Assembly: GCA_900618795.1 (NCBI GenBank)
Contig: UYJD01000019.1
Location: 327,987 to 391,986 of the forward strand
DNA from: Cyanodermella asteris
Taxonomy: Eukaryota > Ascomycota > Lecanoromycetes > Ostropales > Stictidaceae
Length of the DNA stretch: 64,000 nucleotides
Direction: 5' to 3'
Below, piece by piece: positions 33,254 through 44,915 of this stretch (position 1 is its first letter; each line of letters starts with the position of its first letter). The position numbers and the translations under genes were made by a program. The notes under the pieces are model-generated. The model made no database searches. It had not been told where the DNA came from and saw only the letters and a list, made by a program, of their open reading frames with translations.

Positions 33254-36200
33254 ATGGCTTTCACTTTCGGACAAAGTGGTTTCGCTGCCGCCAACGTAGG
33301 TGGCGGCGGCGCTACAATCGAGAGCGGTGAAAACTTGAAAGAAGCCACAAGCATGGTAGGATAAATGCTGCGAAATATCCCAGACATCGCTGACAACTTT
33401 GCAGAGAATTGGTTTCCAAGGCCTGAATAAAGAAAAGAAACTCAACTTTCTTCCCAATGCATGGCCTGCCGACTCGCCGCCGCCTCCGAGCTCATCCTTG
33501 TTGAGCATTTCACAAAAACATGGCCTTCTCGCGGCTGGAGGGCCCGAATCGGTTGTCCTTGCGAAGACGGACCGGGTGCGGAAAGCTTTCGATTCGGCAA
33601 ACGCAGAAACAGACTACACCCCCTTTACTCCAGATATCACACTACCGCTTGGAACGAGGATATCGCAGGTCGCCTTCTCGAGCGATGGTTCGTGTCTGGC
33701 CATCTCGGCCGAACAGGGAGGAGGTCTGGCTGTTTACGAAGTCGCACAACTCCTTCAGGGAAGCACGAATTCAGCTTTCGAGATGGGCACCAAAGGCACA
33801 TCTCTCCGAGCATTGGTCGCAAATCCTGCCCCAAAGCTTGCCGAGCTTTTTGCCGTAATCACAACGAACGGGGAGCTGCTCGTGGCCGATATGAAGTCTC
33901 AGAAGTTCAAAGATGGACCAAACGGCTCAGTCTACAAAACTGGGGTCAGCTGCCTTTCCTGGAGTATCAAGGGCAAAGCTTTGCTAGCTGGGCTTGCCGA
34001 TGGTTCCGTGTCCCAATTCATGAACGACGGAAAACTGATGACGGACATTCCTCGGCCGGGAAATCTACCAGCAAACCATCATGTTGCAGCCATAGACTGG
34101 CTATCTGTAGATCTGGCTATCATCGCTTACTCACCAGATGAAACAGACCCTGGTTACCCCGAGTCGTCTTCCATCTATTTAATGCAACGAAGTGGCCCAA
34201 AGACTGGCCCGAAAACCCACCGGTTCTCACAGTTTCCAGAGTGTGGCATCTTAAATCAGCCTCGAGTGCCAAACACTCCCTTCATGTCAGGCCTGACTAA
34301 ATACCACAACATTGAGCATCTCATTGTCTTTTCGCAGTCAGCCTCCGAAGATGTCGTCATGTTCATAAAATCAACAGATTCGTTGGGCGAAACGGCGCCT
34401 GCTGACACGTTTGCTTTGATCAACCCACTCGAGGATGGTCGAAAAGCAAGTCTTCCCTTGACAAAGGATCATCAGAACAGTACAGCGCCAGTTGGTATGG
34501 TCTTCGACTTGACGAGTACAGAAATCGTTGCACGGCCAGTACCCGGCTCCGAAGACGTATGCGAGAGCGCGCCAGGCCCACTACCAGCTTTGATGGTTCT
34601 CAACAACGAAGGTGTGCTATCAGCGTGGTGGTTTATCTATTCAGATGCTCTACTGGCAGGCGTGACGTATTCAGGCATGACCGCGGCGACTCAGGGCGCA
34701 GCACAATCTGCACCAACAAACACGGCTAGCACTTCGTCGTTTGCTACGCCTAAACCTCAATTCGGTCAGTCATCGGCTCCTTCGTTTGGAGCCACTGGTT
34801 TTGCCTCGCTGGGAGGTTCGACCTCTCAGGGAGCATCCGCCTTTGGCCAAGCTAGTTCCTTGGGAGCGAACAAACCGGCCTTTGGACAATCAGGTTTCTC
34901 ATCTCTTCCAGCGTCAGGAGCACCAGCAGCTGGCGCTGCGGCTTTCGACTCCGCATCAAAGCTCGGCCAATCTGGATCACCGTTCGGTCAGGCAGCTAGC
35001 AACGCCGCAAAGGCTCCTGCATTCGGCGCTTCGCCTTTCGGAGGTGCTGCAGCAGGAACATTGGCTCCGCCTGCTTTTGGCTCAGCATCTATGCTCGGAG
35101 CCAAGCCGGCATCGCCATGGGGTGGAGCCAGCACAGCTTCAGCAAAGCCCTTCGGATCGCCTTCAACATTTGGTCAATCGAGCTCCGAGAAGCCGAATCC
35201 ATTCATTAAAGCCGGAGAAAGTCCAAGCCCCTTTGCTGCAGCTGCTGGCAAGCCCGCGGGAAGCGCATCTGCGTCTGCAAGCCCATTCGGGCAATCCAGC
35301 CAGACCAGCTCCGACAAGCCAAATCCCTTTTTGAAGCCAGCACTCGGCTCCAGCCCCTTTGCGGCGCTGGCGAACAAGTCGTCGGGCTCAGCTTTTGGAT
35401 CTGGAGGCGCCTTTGGACAGAGTGGCCAATTAGGACAAACCAAGAGCCCTTGGGGTCAAGCAGGTGACAAGCCGAAATCAAATCCATTTGCTACCGATTC
35501 CAAGCCCGCGTTCCAGTCGTCATTCAGCCAGCAGGCTCCGAAGTCAACGGAAACCGCGGCGCCCTCAGGAGACTCGGGCCCCTCACTTTTTGGGTCTGGC
35601 TTTGGCGATGCGCTCAGCAGTGCTTCAAAACAAGCACCATCAAATCCAGTTCAGGATCATGAAGAAGATATGGATGACGACACCCCAACTCAGAAGGTAC
35701 CCGAGTCGCCTGAAATTGCTCAGTCAACAACGCCACAGGAGACACCAGCGGCCCAGAAGATGATGGGTGCGCCACCAATCAGTGGAGGCATGTTCGGCAG
35801 CAAAACGACAAGCTCTGATGCTCCTGCTGCCGCTCCAAGCACACTCGCTGCGCCGTCATTCGGATTTCCCAAATCTCCCGAAGCCACACCAAAGCAGCAG
35901 CCTGCACAGACCAAGTCAGACGACAAGTTCAAGGATCAAGCAGGTATCCCTCTGCCACCTGACACACGAAGTAAGGATACATATACCCCTACAAACTCCT
36001 CCACCTCATCATCCATTGACTCTTTACTCTCTGCAGATGCGCCTGAGTCAGCGCCACTGCCTCCTGATCCTGTGAAATTCAAGCCAAAGGTGTCTGCTGA
36101 TGACTTCCCTCCACTTCCACCGGATTTCACGAAAGCGGCCTCGAAAGCCCCGACAAGTGCACCAACCGACCCAGTCAAACCACCATCGCGATCAACACCA

Positions 36201-37931
36201 TCTAAGCCTCTACCCAATCCATTCTCAGTGCCCGCCGCAAAGGCAAAGGAGCCTAACACTGAGCAGTCAACTCCCCTTCCTGCAGATGATGCCTCGCCAT
36301 TGGACGATGAAGGCTCCGGTATTGATGTTGCCAACGAGTTAAGCACCGACGGCTCGCCTGAATCCTCTTTCCTCTCAAAGTCATCTTCTGCGAGCTTCTT
36401 CACTGGCAAAGGCAGCGGTAGTTTCAAACAACCTGCACCTGGAGGCGTTAGAAGCGTCTTCGCGGATGTGCCCAAGCCACATGTCGATTTCTTCAAACAG
36501 CCTGAACCGAGTGATGTCCCAGATTCACCTCGATCACCCAGCCCCACCCGACCAGCAAAGCCCGCGCCATTCAGTCGTCCTCCACCACCAGGTATCAGCA
36601 CCTCTGCGCGATCAGCCAGTGGACCTGCGGTGCCCAAATTTGGTACGGGACAGCGCAAGCCCACACTTGGTCGTGCTCAACCTCCGGCCCAAAAAGTGGT
36701 TCCGCCGATAGCGTCCGCGTTGAAGGAGGGTGCCGAGAAAGAGAGGCAAGCAGCTGAGGCAAAGGCGAAAGCTCAAAAAGAAGCAGAAGAGCAAGAATTG
36801 AGCGATCATGAGGATGAATACATACGTGCAGAGCTTGAAGCACCTATTGAACCAACAACAGTGCTGCCGGGCTTCATTGCTCACCAAGACTACATCGGCG
36901 AGGTGAGCAAAGAAGGTATTCCTGGCCAGATCGAGATCGTTTATAGGGATGCGAACTCAATGGTCGATACGCTCGGCCTCAATTTGAGAGGAATCAAGTC
37001 TTGGGTTGCGGGTCATTCAAAACCCGGACCAGTCAAAGGTGGTCGGCTCAACCTCTCGGGCCTCGATACGACAGATAATTGGAACCTCGCAGATTTGGAC
37101 CGTGCAGAAGAGATGAGAGGGCAAATTGAGGAGGAACTCACGGGAAACTCTTTGCATGACATTGTCACGAAACTTCAGATCTGCAGAGAGTCTACACTGG
37201 AACTACACAAGTTGAAGAGACGGAATAACGACATTGCAAAGACGTTGGAAACACTGAAACGTCGCGCCGACAGAGCCGAGTTCGATGACTCAGTACCGCT
37301 GAGCGTCGCGCAATTAGAAGCGCAACAAGACCTCAGGCGAGCCTTCGCAGATTTCCGCAGCAACCTCGCCGGCGCAGAAGAAGGAGTCGCCCTGCTAAGA
37401 GCAAAGCTGGTCTCACACAGAAAGGGTACCGATACTGGCGTGGCAGAGAAAGCCCCTACCGTGGAAGCCATCGAGCGCACAATCAAGAAGATGACCATGA
37501 TGATCGAGAAGAAGAGCGCCGATCTCGACGTCCTGACGACCCAGCTTCAGAAGCTCGGCTACGCAGATCGGCCATCCAGCAGCAGAGGACTCCTCCAAGG
37601 ACGACGCAGTCGATCCGGCTCCCCTTTCGAGTCCAGTCCAGTCCCTTCGCGCCCCAGCTCGAGCGCTAAGAATGCCAGCCCGCTGCGAGCTAGCGTCAGT
37701 GGTGCTGGTGGCAGGACGACTTTCACGCCACGTTCCTCGAGGCTCGGCAATTCACTTTTGGCAGAGGACATGGGCCGCTTGGTTTTGCGCAGTAGTATCG
37801 GCGCGGTGCCGCTTACGAATGATGATTTGGTGCGATACACGCAGGGGTTGAAGCAGCGGAAGGAGATCAATGCCGTATTGAAGCGGGCTCTGGGCGATGG
37901 CGAGGTCAGGGTTCGACCTTTGGATGATTGA
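33254..37931 (+). CDS. NUP159: Nucleoporin Nup159 (cytoplasmic-face FG nucleoporin)
   Basis: Exon 1 (33254-33355, MAFTFGQSGFAAANVGGGG) joins over a 49-nt intron to 33405-37931, giving 1,542 residues. Residues about 35-430 are a seven-bladed beta-propeller with family-typical blocks (FLPNAWPADSPPPPSSSLLS, RISQVAFSSDGSCLAISAEQ, SLRALVANPAPKLAELFAVI). Residues about 440-800 are an FG-repeat domain (many FGQ, SPFG and AFG units). A Pro/Ser/Thr-rich region follows, then a coiled-coil C-terminal domain (about 1130-1420) that would bind the Nup82 complex. In yeast the propeller holds the RNA helicase Dbp5 and so helps release mRNPs on the cytoplasmic side of the pore. The domain order and length match the family. 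The start exon ends in ATG/GTAGGA. Confidence 0.92.
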
Positions 37932-38574
37932 AATGATTGAGCTTTGGGAGGGATAAGGGGCTGTGTGAGTAGATAGTCACGCGTTATGCAGTGAGAAATG
38001 GATCACTGATGACACTGCCCATGATGAAACTTGTCTTGCAGGGTCAAATTGCGATGCGAAGCACAAGCATATGCTAACTCAGTTCAGGTATTCCAAATCA
38101 CAAACAGAAGTAGATGTGGCCGGCATGGGAGGCGGCGAAGCTAGACGCTGACTCGAGGAGTGAAATGGACACGGGAACGGGGCGAAAGGAGAATGCGGTA
38201 CAAAGATGACGTTTCGGCGTTGTCTATCTAGTACCTACCTTACCTAGGTACACGAAAAGTTTAGGAGAGACACGGAAATGGGGACACGTTCACAGCTTGA
38301 CACAGATGAGCATCCTTGATGTCGTGAACAAATATGCCGTGGACAGAGGAAGGCACGACCGCCAGCCGACCATCACAGAGTCTCACGCCTCGATCTTCGA
38401 ATAGATGATTACAACGTCGCCAGTTTCCATGATCTACCATCGCCCGACGACCAGATGAATTGACATACACGATAGCGCCAACCATTCGCCCAGCGTGGAG
38501 AACCAACCGAAGCAGTATGAGACGAGTCAAGTACTGACAGTGGGAGAGCGCATATTAACGCACACCGACGGTAG

Positions 38575-38931
38575 GTCTTTCGGCGGGTAGACTTCAAACG
38601 CCAACATGTCGATCGGACCATCGCTTCAACGTCTTCTTTTGTCAAATCGGATGGCGAGAAGAAGGACCCGGGGCTCTACCCATCTCTGCAGGGTTTGCTC
38701 CTTGCGACACGCGGCCGTGAGCCGGTCATCTTTGAAACAGTTTCTATGCGATTCTACAACACGCGGCAGCGCGTGCCCGACGTGCGAAAGATTGATCCTG
38801 ATCTATTGGCATTTCAGATTGGAAAGCTTGACGATGCAGAGCGAGCTTTCACAGAGTACTTGCGCCGCCATGACCCTATGGCGGCATCAACACGACCGGC
38901 CACAGATGCCTGTATGGTCGCAATCACCTAG
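38575..38931 (+). other. Possible coding remnant (unrecognised)
   Basis: A stop-to-stop frame of 118 codons reads like real protein (DPGLYPSLQGLLLATRGREP, VPDVRKIDPDLLAFQIGKLD, DAERAFTEYLRRHDP) with few rare residues and a soluble helical character. Its only in-frame ATG is late (38746), and a stop (38572-38574) closes it upstream. It could be an orphan exon, a gene fragment or chance. No family recognised. Confidence 0.25.
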
Positions 38932-39120
38932 TTCGAAGAGAAACTAGAAATTTACCTTCGCAAGAAACCCAACAAAAGAACGGATCGCAACCAGCTGCGC
39001 CACCTCCAGACAGCTAGGATTTTAGGTGACCCCTTTCCGGTATCGGGACGATCAACAGGCAAAACTATGGTGTGATGGCAGAGAGTAACCAGCGGCCGAG
39101 TCTTGTCAGTCAAGGACTTA

Positions 39121-39204
39121 GGTAAGTATCCAGGTAAGTATCCAGACAAGTACCCGGCTAAGTACCTAGGCAAGTACCCAGATAAATAAGTGCCTAACTA
39201 AGTA
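39121..39204 (+). repeat. 12-bp minisatellite, about seven units
   Basis: Units of 12 bp: GGTAAGTATCCA twice, GACAAGTACCCG, GCTAAGTACCTA, GGCAAGTACCCA, then two degenerate units. The core AAGTACC is the reverse complement of the core in the 44281-44412 array (GGTACTT). Confidence 0.8.
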
Positions 39205-40152
39205 CCCCTTCAGATACACAAAAAGCGCCCTACGCTAGTGCTTAAGTAATAAGGTATGCCGGCAAGGGCTTCTTTCTACCCGCCAAGCCAGGCGGCAACG
39301 ATTCAACGGGTCAAAAAAAAACGGTCGCAGCCACCTCCCTCTCTGATGACCCGGTAGAATTCGCCAGATACAAAGGCACTTGATCCGAGTCAAGCGCACC
39401 GTAGCGGTATTCGCCCGAGCGAGCTTCAATCTTGACCTCCACACTTCAGATCCTCCTGTCCCCACATGTGGAGAACTACGAAAAGCCCTAGGAGCGGACG
39501 CGCAAGACGACACCTTGAGTTCACAAAATGCGGGGATCGAAAACAACAAAACGCACCGGACTGTGCCGCAATATTAGCCCGCTGCTCCTCAAGTTAATGA
39601 CCTTGTATGTCGGATGCAAGGTTTGAGATTAATGATGATACTCGTTTCAATTCCTAAGGCCACGGACGCGACCTGAAAGTTAGAAGCCGGTAAGAATAAG
39701 ATGAAAAGACACCACGCGCTGATCGGCAGAAAAACAGTCAGGTTCGGGTTAGGCGGCAAACCTTCTTGTTTACTCGATGCGCTTTGCTTCATCAGCAGCA
39801 TAAAAGTGGGATGTCTTCATTGGCTGGTGGCGCCGGTGCGGCACAACGGCAGGCGAAGGAGTACGACATGCGTTACGTTTCTCTATAGGGTAGCTGGGGC
39901 GAGCTAGCTGACTCATTTATGGACAGCATTTGATCTTGAGCATGCGCTACAGTTTCTCTTCTTTGTGGCTTTGAGATCGGGTTCCCTGATCATTTGACTG
40001 TACTGATTGTGCTTTTTGCTTGGTACATAAGGCGTGCTGCCTGCTTGCGATCTTGAGATTCCAGTTTATACGTCCCGGCGACTCAGACCGTGCTGTGATC
40101 GAGGCGGGGACACTATTTGAGCTTCCAGACCTTTCTCAACGGGCCTGCCGAT

Positions 40153-41761
40153 ATGGAACCGCCTGCGGAGAAGCCCGCCGTGGATTCGCAATATGCCAAT
40201 GCTCCGGAAGTGGTCGACTATAAGCACGACGCAATCCCAACAGCATCCGAAAAAGGCGCCAGCGATGTCGAAAAGACGACAGCCTCGCCAAGTCCCGTCC
40301 GGCGCGCCTTCTCCATCGACCCCAATGTCGAGAAACGTCTCGTCAGCAAGCTAGATCGGAACCTCGTTCCCCTGGTCTTCGTCCTGTATCTTCTGGCCTT
40401 CATCGACCGAAGCAATATCGGCAACGCCAACACGGCCGGCATGAACACTGATTTGGGCTACTCGCAATCTCAGTACCAGTGGCTACTCAATATCTTCTAC
40501 ATTCCATATATTATCTTTGAGTTTGGGGTTATTGGATGGAAGATTTGCCCGCCGCATGTTTGGGCTTCGATTATGGTTTTTGGGTGGGGGCTTGCGGCAG
40601 TCAGTCAGGCGGGTGCGCATGGGTGGAGCGGGCTGATGGCGTGTCGGTTCTTTATGGGCGGATTTGAGGCAGCGTATGGGCCTGGTGTGCCGTATTTGCT
40701 GAGCTTCTTCTATTTTAGACATGAGCTTGGATTCAGGGCTGGTCTGTTCCTATCGGCTGCTCCCTTGGCCAGCTGTTTCGCCGGTGCTCTAGCATACGGT
40801 AAGTCAACTTCTCTCATGCAGGTCAATACGGAATTAATATTCCCCAGGCCTTGTCCACGCACACGCCAGCATCCAAAATTGGCGCCTCCTCTTCATAGTC
40901 GAAGGCATCCCAACCATCCTTATCGTCCCCGTCGTCTTCTTCCTCCCCGACGGGCCCGAAACCGCCCGCTTCCTGTCTCCCGAAGAACAGCGAATGGCCC
41001 GCAGCCGCACGATCCGCCAGATTGGAACCTCGAGCCACAACACCGGCGGCCTCAAGCTCGCCGACATCAAACTCGCGCTCCTCGATCCCAAGATCTACTT
41101 CACCGCTTTCATGTACTTTAGCTGCAACGTCGGATTCTCGTCTCTGCCCGTGTTCCTACCGGAGATCCTGAAGGACATGGGGTTTACGGCGATTAATGCG
41201 CAAGGTCTGACGGCGCCGCCGTATTTTGTGAGTTTCATGTTTACGTGGGCGAGTTGTTGGGTCGCGGATCGGACGCAGCAGCGTGGGTTGGTGGTCATTC
41301 TCTTTTCGACCGTCGGTGGAATTGGCTATGTATTGCTGGCGACGGTGGAGTCCGTCGGTGTCAGGTACTTTGGCGTCTTCCTCGCGGCCGCGGGCATCTT
41401 TCCTAGTATCGCCAATATCCTGTCCTGGACGCTCAACAACCAGGGGTCCGATACGCGTCGCGGTGTCAGTATCGCGGTGCTGAATATCGTGGGACAGTGT
41501 GGACCGCTGCTGGGCACGAACGTGTATACGGATGCACCGAGATACATCAAGGGTTTCTCGATCTGTGCTGCTTTTACGTTCTTCACCGCGGTGCTTGCGA
41601 TTAGTTTGAGGACGCTTTTGGTTTGGGAGAACAAGAAGCTGGACAAAAAGTATGGGCCAAGGGTCAAGAAAGAGCTACGGCGGACTACTATTGAGGGAGA
41701 ACAGGACAAGGAGGATGAAGGAGAGGAGAACTATGGAATGAACTTCCGATATGTGCTTTGA
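40153..41761 (+). CDS. MFS transporter, anion:cation symporter (ACS) family
   Basis: Two exons, 40153-40798 and 40848-41761, flank a 49-nt intron. The first ATG in frame (MEPPAEKPAVDSQYANAPEV) gives 519 residues. After a hydrophilic N-terminus, twelve membrane segments follow; loop 1 has the ACS signature FIDRSNIGNANTAGM, and the cytoplasmic middle loop lies around FLSPEEQRMARSRT. Relatives (Dal5, Tna1, Fen2 types) bring in allantoate, nicotinate, pantothenate or other organic anions with protons across the plasma membrane. The substrate cannot be told from sequence. The C-terminus is charged and ends GMNFRYVL. It has no metabolic partner gene next to it; SHMT downstream is a separate housekeeping gene. 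Confidence 0.9.
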
Positions 41762-42475
41762 TTTGGGGCATATACGGTCACGAATGTCACGATTCTTTTC
41801 GAACACAATGATCAGCAGTAGTATGAAAATCAATTGATTTCCACAAAGCCCATGACAAGTATAGCTTGGGCAATGAGCCACCGAGAATGTGTTTACAGCA
41901 CCAATGTTCGCTTCTGTGACTGTGAAATATGCCGAACTTTGACCGTGTCATATCTGAAGGGTATATATTATGGACAGTGCGCGGTATTTCGTCCACAGCG
42001 ACAGTACAGATGCCCCTTGTTCGGCTAACGTATGTCCATGCGGTCCCGGGATGATCCAGCAAATAGAGTAGCACGCTTCTGGAGCCTGTTGGCATCGTAT
42101 ATACGAAGACCAAACACAACATTTTCAAGTCCAATCGGAAATTTCAAATTGCCCTTTCATAAGGTGGTGAGTGGGCCCAGGGCATCTCAGCAGCGCCCGC
42201 AGCCAGAAACAGAAGCTCCCGACTGCCAGAGCTGGCACTGACGTAAAAGCCGTCTCGTCATCTTGGATTTTAGTTGTGTAAAGAGGAAATGAAAAGGATT
42301 GATGCACGAGTCGAAGCTTTGTGCTTGGGGGCACATCGACGCTAGGCCGGATTGGGGTGCGGAGCCCGGAGCTCGTCGGAGCTCCATTGGCGGGACATCC
42401 GGAGCTACCTCGAGCAAAGTCGACCTACAGTTGTAGCTTTGCCAGAAAATTGTTTTTCTTTCCACGCCAGCAGCC
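41762..42475. other. Intergenic region upstream of SHMT
   Basis: 714 bases without a supported gene. The final 100 bases contain several GGAGCTC/CGGAGCT elements (about 42360-42415) that could be regulatory sites for the SHMT gene; this is only a pattern seen by eye. Confidence 0.4.
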
Positions 42476-44074
42476 ATGTCTGCGTCAATTGGAGGTCAGC
42501 GCCTGGGCGCCCTTCGCCTACGATCGCGGCCGATATGCACCTCATGCCTACGAAAAGCGGTCGTCCCATCGTCAACCCGCATCCAGCGCCGGGCGGTGGC
42601 AACCTTCAACGCCGAAGAACAGCAGAACATGCTTACCGGCAAGCTTGAGAACGTCGACCCCGAAATCTACCAAATCACCCAGCGTGAGAAGAGGCGGCAA
42701 AAGCACTTCATCAACCTGATCCCCTCGGAGAACTTCACCTCTCAGAGCGTGCTGGACGCGCTCGGCAGCGTCATGCAGAACAAATACTCCGAAGGCTACC
42801 CGGGCGCCCGATACTATGGCGGGAACGAATTCATCGATCAGGCGGAATCGCTGTGTCAGAAGCGTGCGCTGGAAACGTTCGGGCTAAGGAGCGAGGAGTG
42901 GGGGGTCAATGTGCAGCCTTTGTCTGGGGCACCGGCAAACTTGTATGCGTACTCGGCGGTCTGCAATACGCACGATCGGATCATGGGGTTGGATCTACCG
43001 CATGGAGGGCATTTGAGCCATGGATACCAGACACCGACGAAGAAGATTTCGATGATCTCGAAGTATTTTGAGACATTACCTTATCGGCTTAACGAGTCGA
43101 CGGGCTTGATTGATTACGATAAGCTGGCTGAGCTGGCGGGACTTTATAGGCCAAAGATCATCATTGCAGGAACGTCGGCGTATTCACGGTTGATCGACTA
43201 CAAAAGATTGCGCGAAATTGCAGATGCGAACAATGCATACCTCCTGGCTGACATGGCACATATTTCCGGCCTTGTCGCTGGCAAAGTTATACCCTCGCCT
43301 TTCGAATTCTCCGACATTGTCACGACGACCACGCACAAATCCCTCCGTGGTCCCCGCGGCGCAATGATCTTCTTCCGCAAAGGCGTCCGCCGGACAGACG
43401 CCAAAGGCAAGGAAGAGCACTACGACCTCGAAGGACCCATCAACAGCTCCGTCTTCCCAGGCCACCAGGGCGGTCCTCACAATCACACAATCACAGCCTT
43501 GGCAGTAGCCCTCAAGCAAGCTCAACGCCCTGAATTCCGAGACTACCAACAACAGGTCCTCGCCAACGCGAAAGCACTTGCTGCCCGGCTCGGCGGGTCG
43601 AAAGAGCAGGGTGGCCTCGGCTACAAGATCGTATCCGACGGCACAGACAACCATCTTGTCTTGATAGACCTCAAGAACCGCTCCATTGACGGTGCCCGTG
43701 TGGAACGCATCCTCGAACTCGTCGGCGTAGCATCCAACAAGAACACCGTCCCGGGCGACAAATCTGCACTCAAACCCGGTGGATTGAGAATGGGAACGCC
43801 GGCCATGACAACTCGCGGCTTCACGGAAGGTGACTTCAAGCGCGTTGCGGATGTGGTGCACCGCGCTGTCGGCATTGCGGTTGAGTTGGATGGGAAAGCG
43901 AGGGAGGCTGCGAAGGCGAAGGAGAGGAAGAATCCGGGGAGCTTGAAGGCTTTCATGGAATACGTGGGTGAGGGCGACGATTTGAAGGACATCATTGAGT
44001 TGAGGAGAGAGGTGGAGGAGTGGGTGGGCACGTTCAGGGTGCCGGGTGGATTTCAGGAAGAAGGTGGCTTATAG
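42476..44074 (+). CDS. SHM1: Serine hydroxymethyltransferase, mitochondrial
   Basis: A single exon encodes 532 residues. The N-terminus ([20 protein letters not shown], then [19 protein letters not shown]) is a mitochondrial presequence, so this is the organellar isozyme. The family blocks are present: [57 protein letters not shown], and the PLP site [14 protein letters not shown] with Lys288 as the Schiff-base lysine. The enzyme converts serine and tetrahydrofolate to glycine and 5,10-methylene-tetrahydrofolate, feeding one-carbon units to the mitochondrion. Length and motifs are normal and nothing looks damaged. Confidence 0.97.
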   Translation: MSASIGGQRLGALRLRSRPICTSCLRKAVVPSSTRIQRRAVATFNAEEQQNMLTGKLENVDPEIYQITQREKRRQKHFINLIPSENFTSQSVLDALGSVMQNKYSEGYPGARYYGGNEFIDQAESLCQKRALETFGLRSEEWGVNVQPLSGAPANLYAYSAVCNTHDRIMGLDLPHGGHLSHGYQTPTKKISMISKYFETLPYRLNESTGLIDYDKLAELAGLYRPKIIIAGTSAYSRLIDYKRLREIADANNAYLLADMAHISGLVAGKVIPSPFEFSDIVTTTTHKSLRGPRGAMIFFRKGVRRTDAKGKEEHYDLEGPINSSVFPGHQGGPHNHTITALAVALKQAQRPEFRDYQQQVLANAKALAARLGGSKEQGGLGYKIVSDGTDNHLVLIDLKNRSIDGARVERILELVGVASNKNTVPGDKSALKPGGLRMGTPAMTTRGFTEGDFKRVADVVHRAVGIAVELDGKAREAAKAKERKNPGSLKAFMEYVGEGDDLKDIIELRREVEEWVGTFRVPGGFQEEGGL

Positions 44075-44915
44075 GGAGCGAGCAGACAAGTGAACGAGTG
44101 GGTTATGGATAATGACCGATATCGAATGAGCGTGTGTGAGCGTTTTTGTGGACTACGAACAGCGATGCGCTTCGGGTGGCCTTTCTCAACATTGGCGAAT
44201 GAATTGAAATACCTTTTCTCACTATGATATTGATAATTTCCTCCGCTTGGGCGAGTTATTTGCGCTTCTCTTCGTACGTAGCTACTTAGCTAGGCACTTT
44301 ACCAGGTACTTAGCTGGGTACATAGCTGGATACTTAGTTCGGTGCTTCTCTAGGTATCTAGCTCGGTGTTTCTCTAGGAGTCTAGCTAGGTGTTTGGCTG
44401 GGTGTTTAGCTGATATAAGCGAAACACCAGCAACGATTTCTTTCCTCCCGTCTTGGAAGGCCTTAGCCTGATCGACCTTGTATCGAAGGCGAGGATGGCC
44501 ATCAGTCAATTCAGAGCGTAACTTGAGTGAAAAATCAGGTTACCTGTTACTAATTGTCCAATGCCTATTTCTCCGTTCTACCGATGACAGGATTGACCAG
44601 GAGTCATCTGCAAGCATTCCGTTAGATATCAATCTACAGCATAACATAGGTGTCGGCCTCATTTGGTCGAGGAAGGATTTTTCGGTGGTCACTGGGGTTA
44701 CTACCTCCGAGCTCTTAGGTTTGCCTCGATTAGATAGTCATGATTACAGGTTTTAGGTAACGCTGAATGACAGTGAACGCCGAACGCATGCGCACAAAGT
44801 CGTCTTTCTCATAAAGCAACGCACACAAAACTGTCAGATCCAAGCACCTTCATCATTTGGCGTCGCTCACTACCCGACTCTTCGATTCGGCGGGACTCTT
44901 ACTTGACCGCCATTT
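44075..44915. other. Intergenic region with the longest 12-bp minisatellite
   Basis: About 0.84 kb between the convergent SHMT and Pil1/Lsp1 genes. It holds the array at 44281-44412. The rest shows no coding or RNA signal. Confidence 0.45.
44281..44412 (+). repeat. 12-bp minisatellite, eleven units
   Basis: Eleven 12-bp units in exact register, such as GGTACTTAGCTG, GGTACATAGCTG, GGTGCTTCTCTA, GGTATCTAGCTC and GGTGTTTAGCTG. The period is perfectly kept while bases vary. It is non-coding: it lies between two convergent genes. Confidence 0.9.

Larger units (their letters stand above)
37932..40152. other. Intergenic region with minisatellite and a possible gene remnant
   Basis: About 2.2 kb. 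It contains a short TACCTACCTTACCTAGGTAC patch (38228-38252), a 12-bp minisatellite (39121-39204) and an open frame (38575-38931) of protein-like composition. I see nothing else; the last few hundred bases should hold the promoter of the transporter gene. Confidence 0.45.

Noticed and set aside
44281-44412. CRISPR-like array
   Set aside because: The 12-bp units are contiguous without spacers and the genome is eukaryotic; this is a minisatellite.
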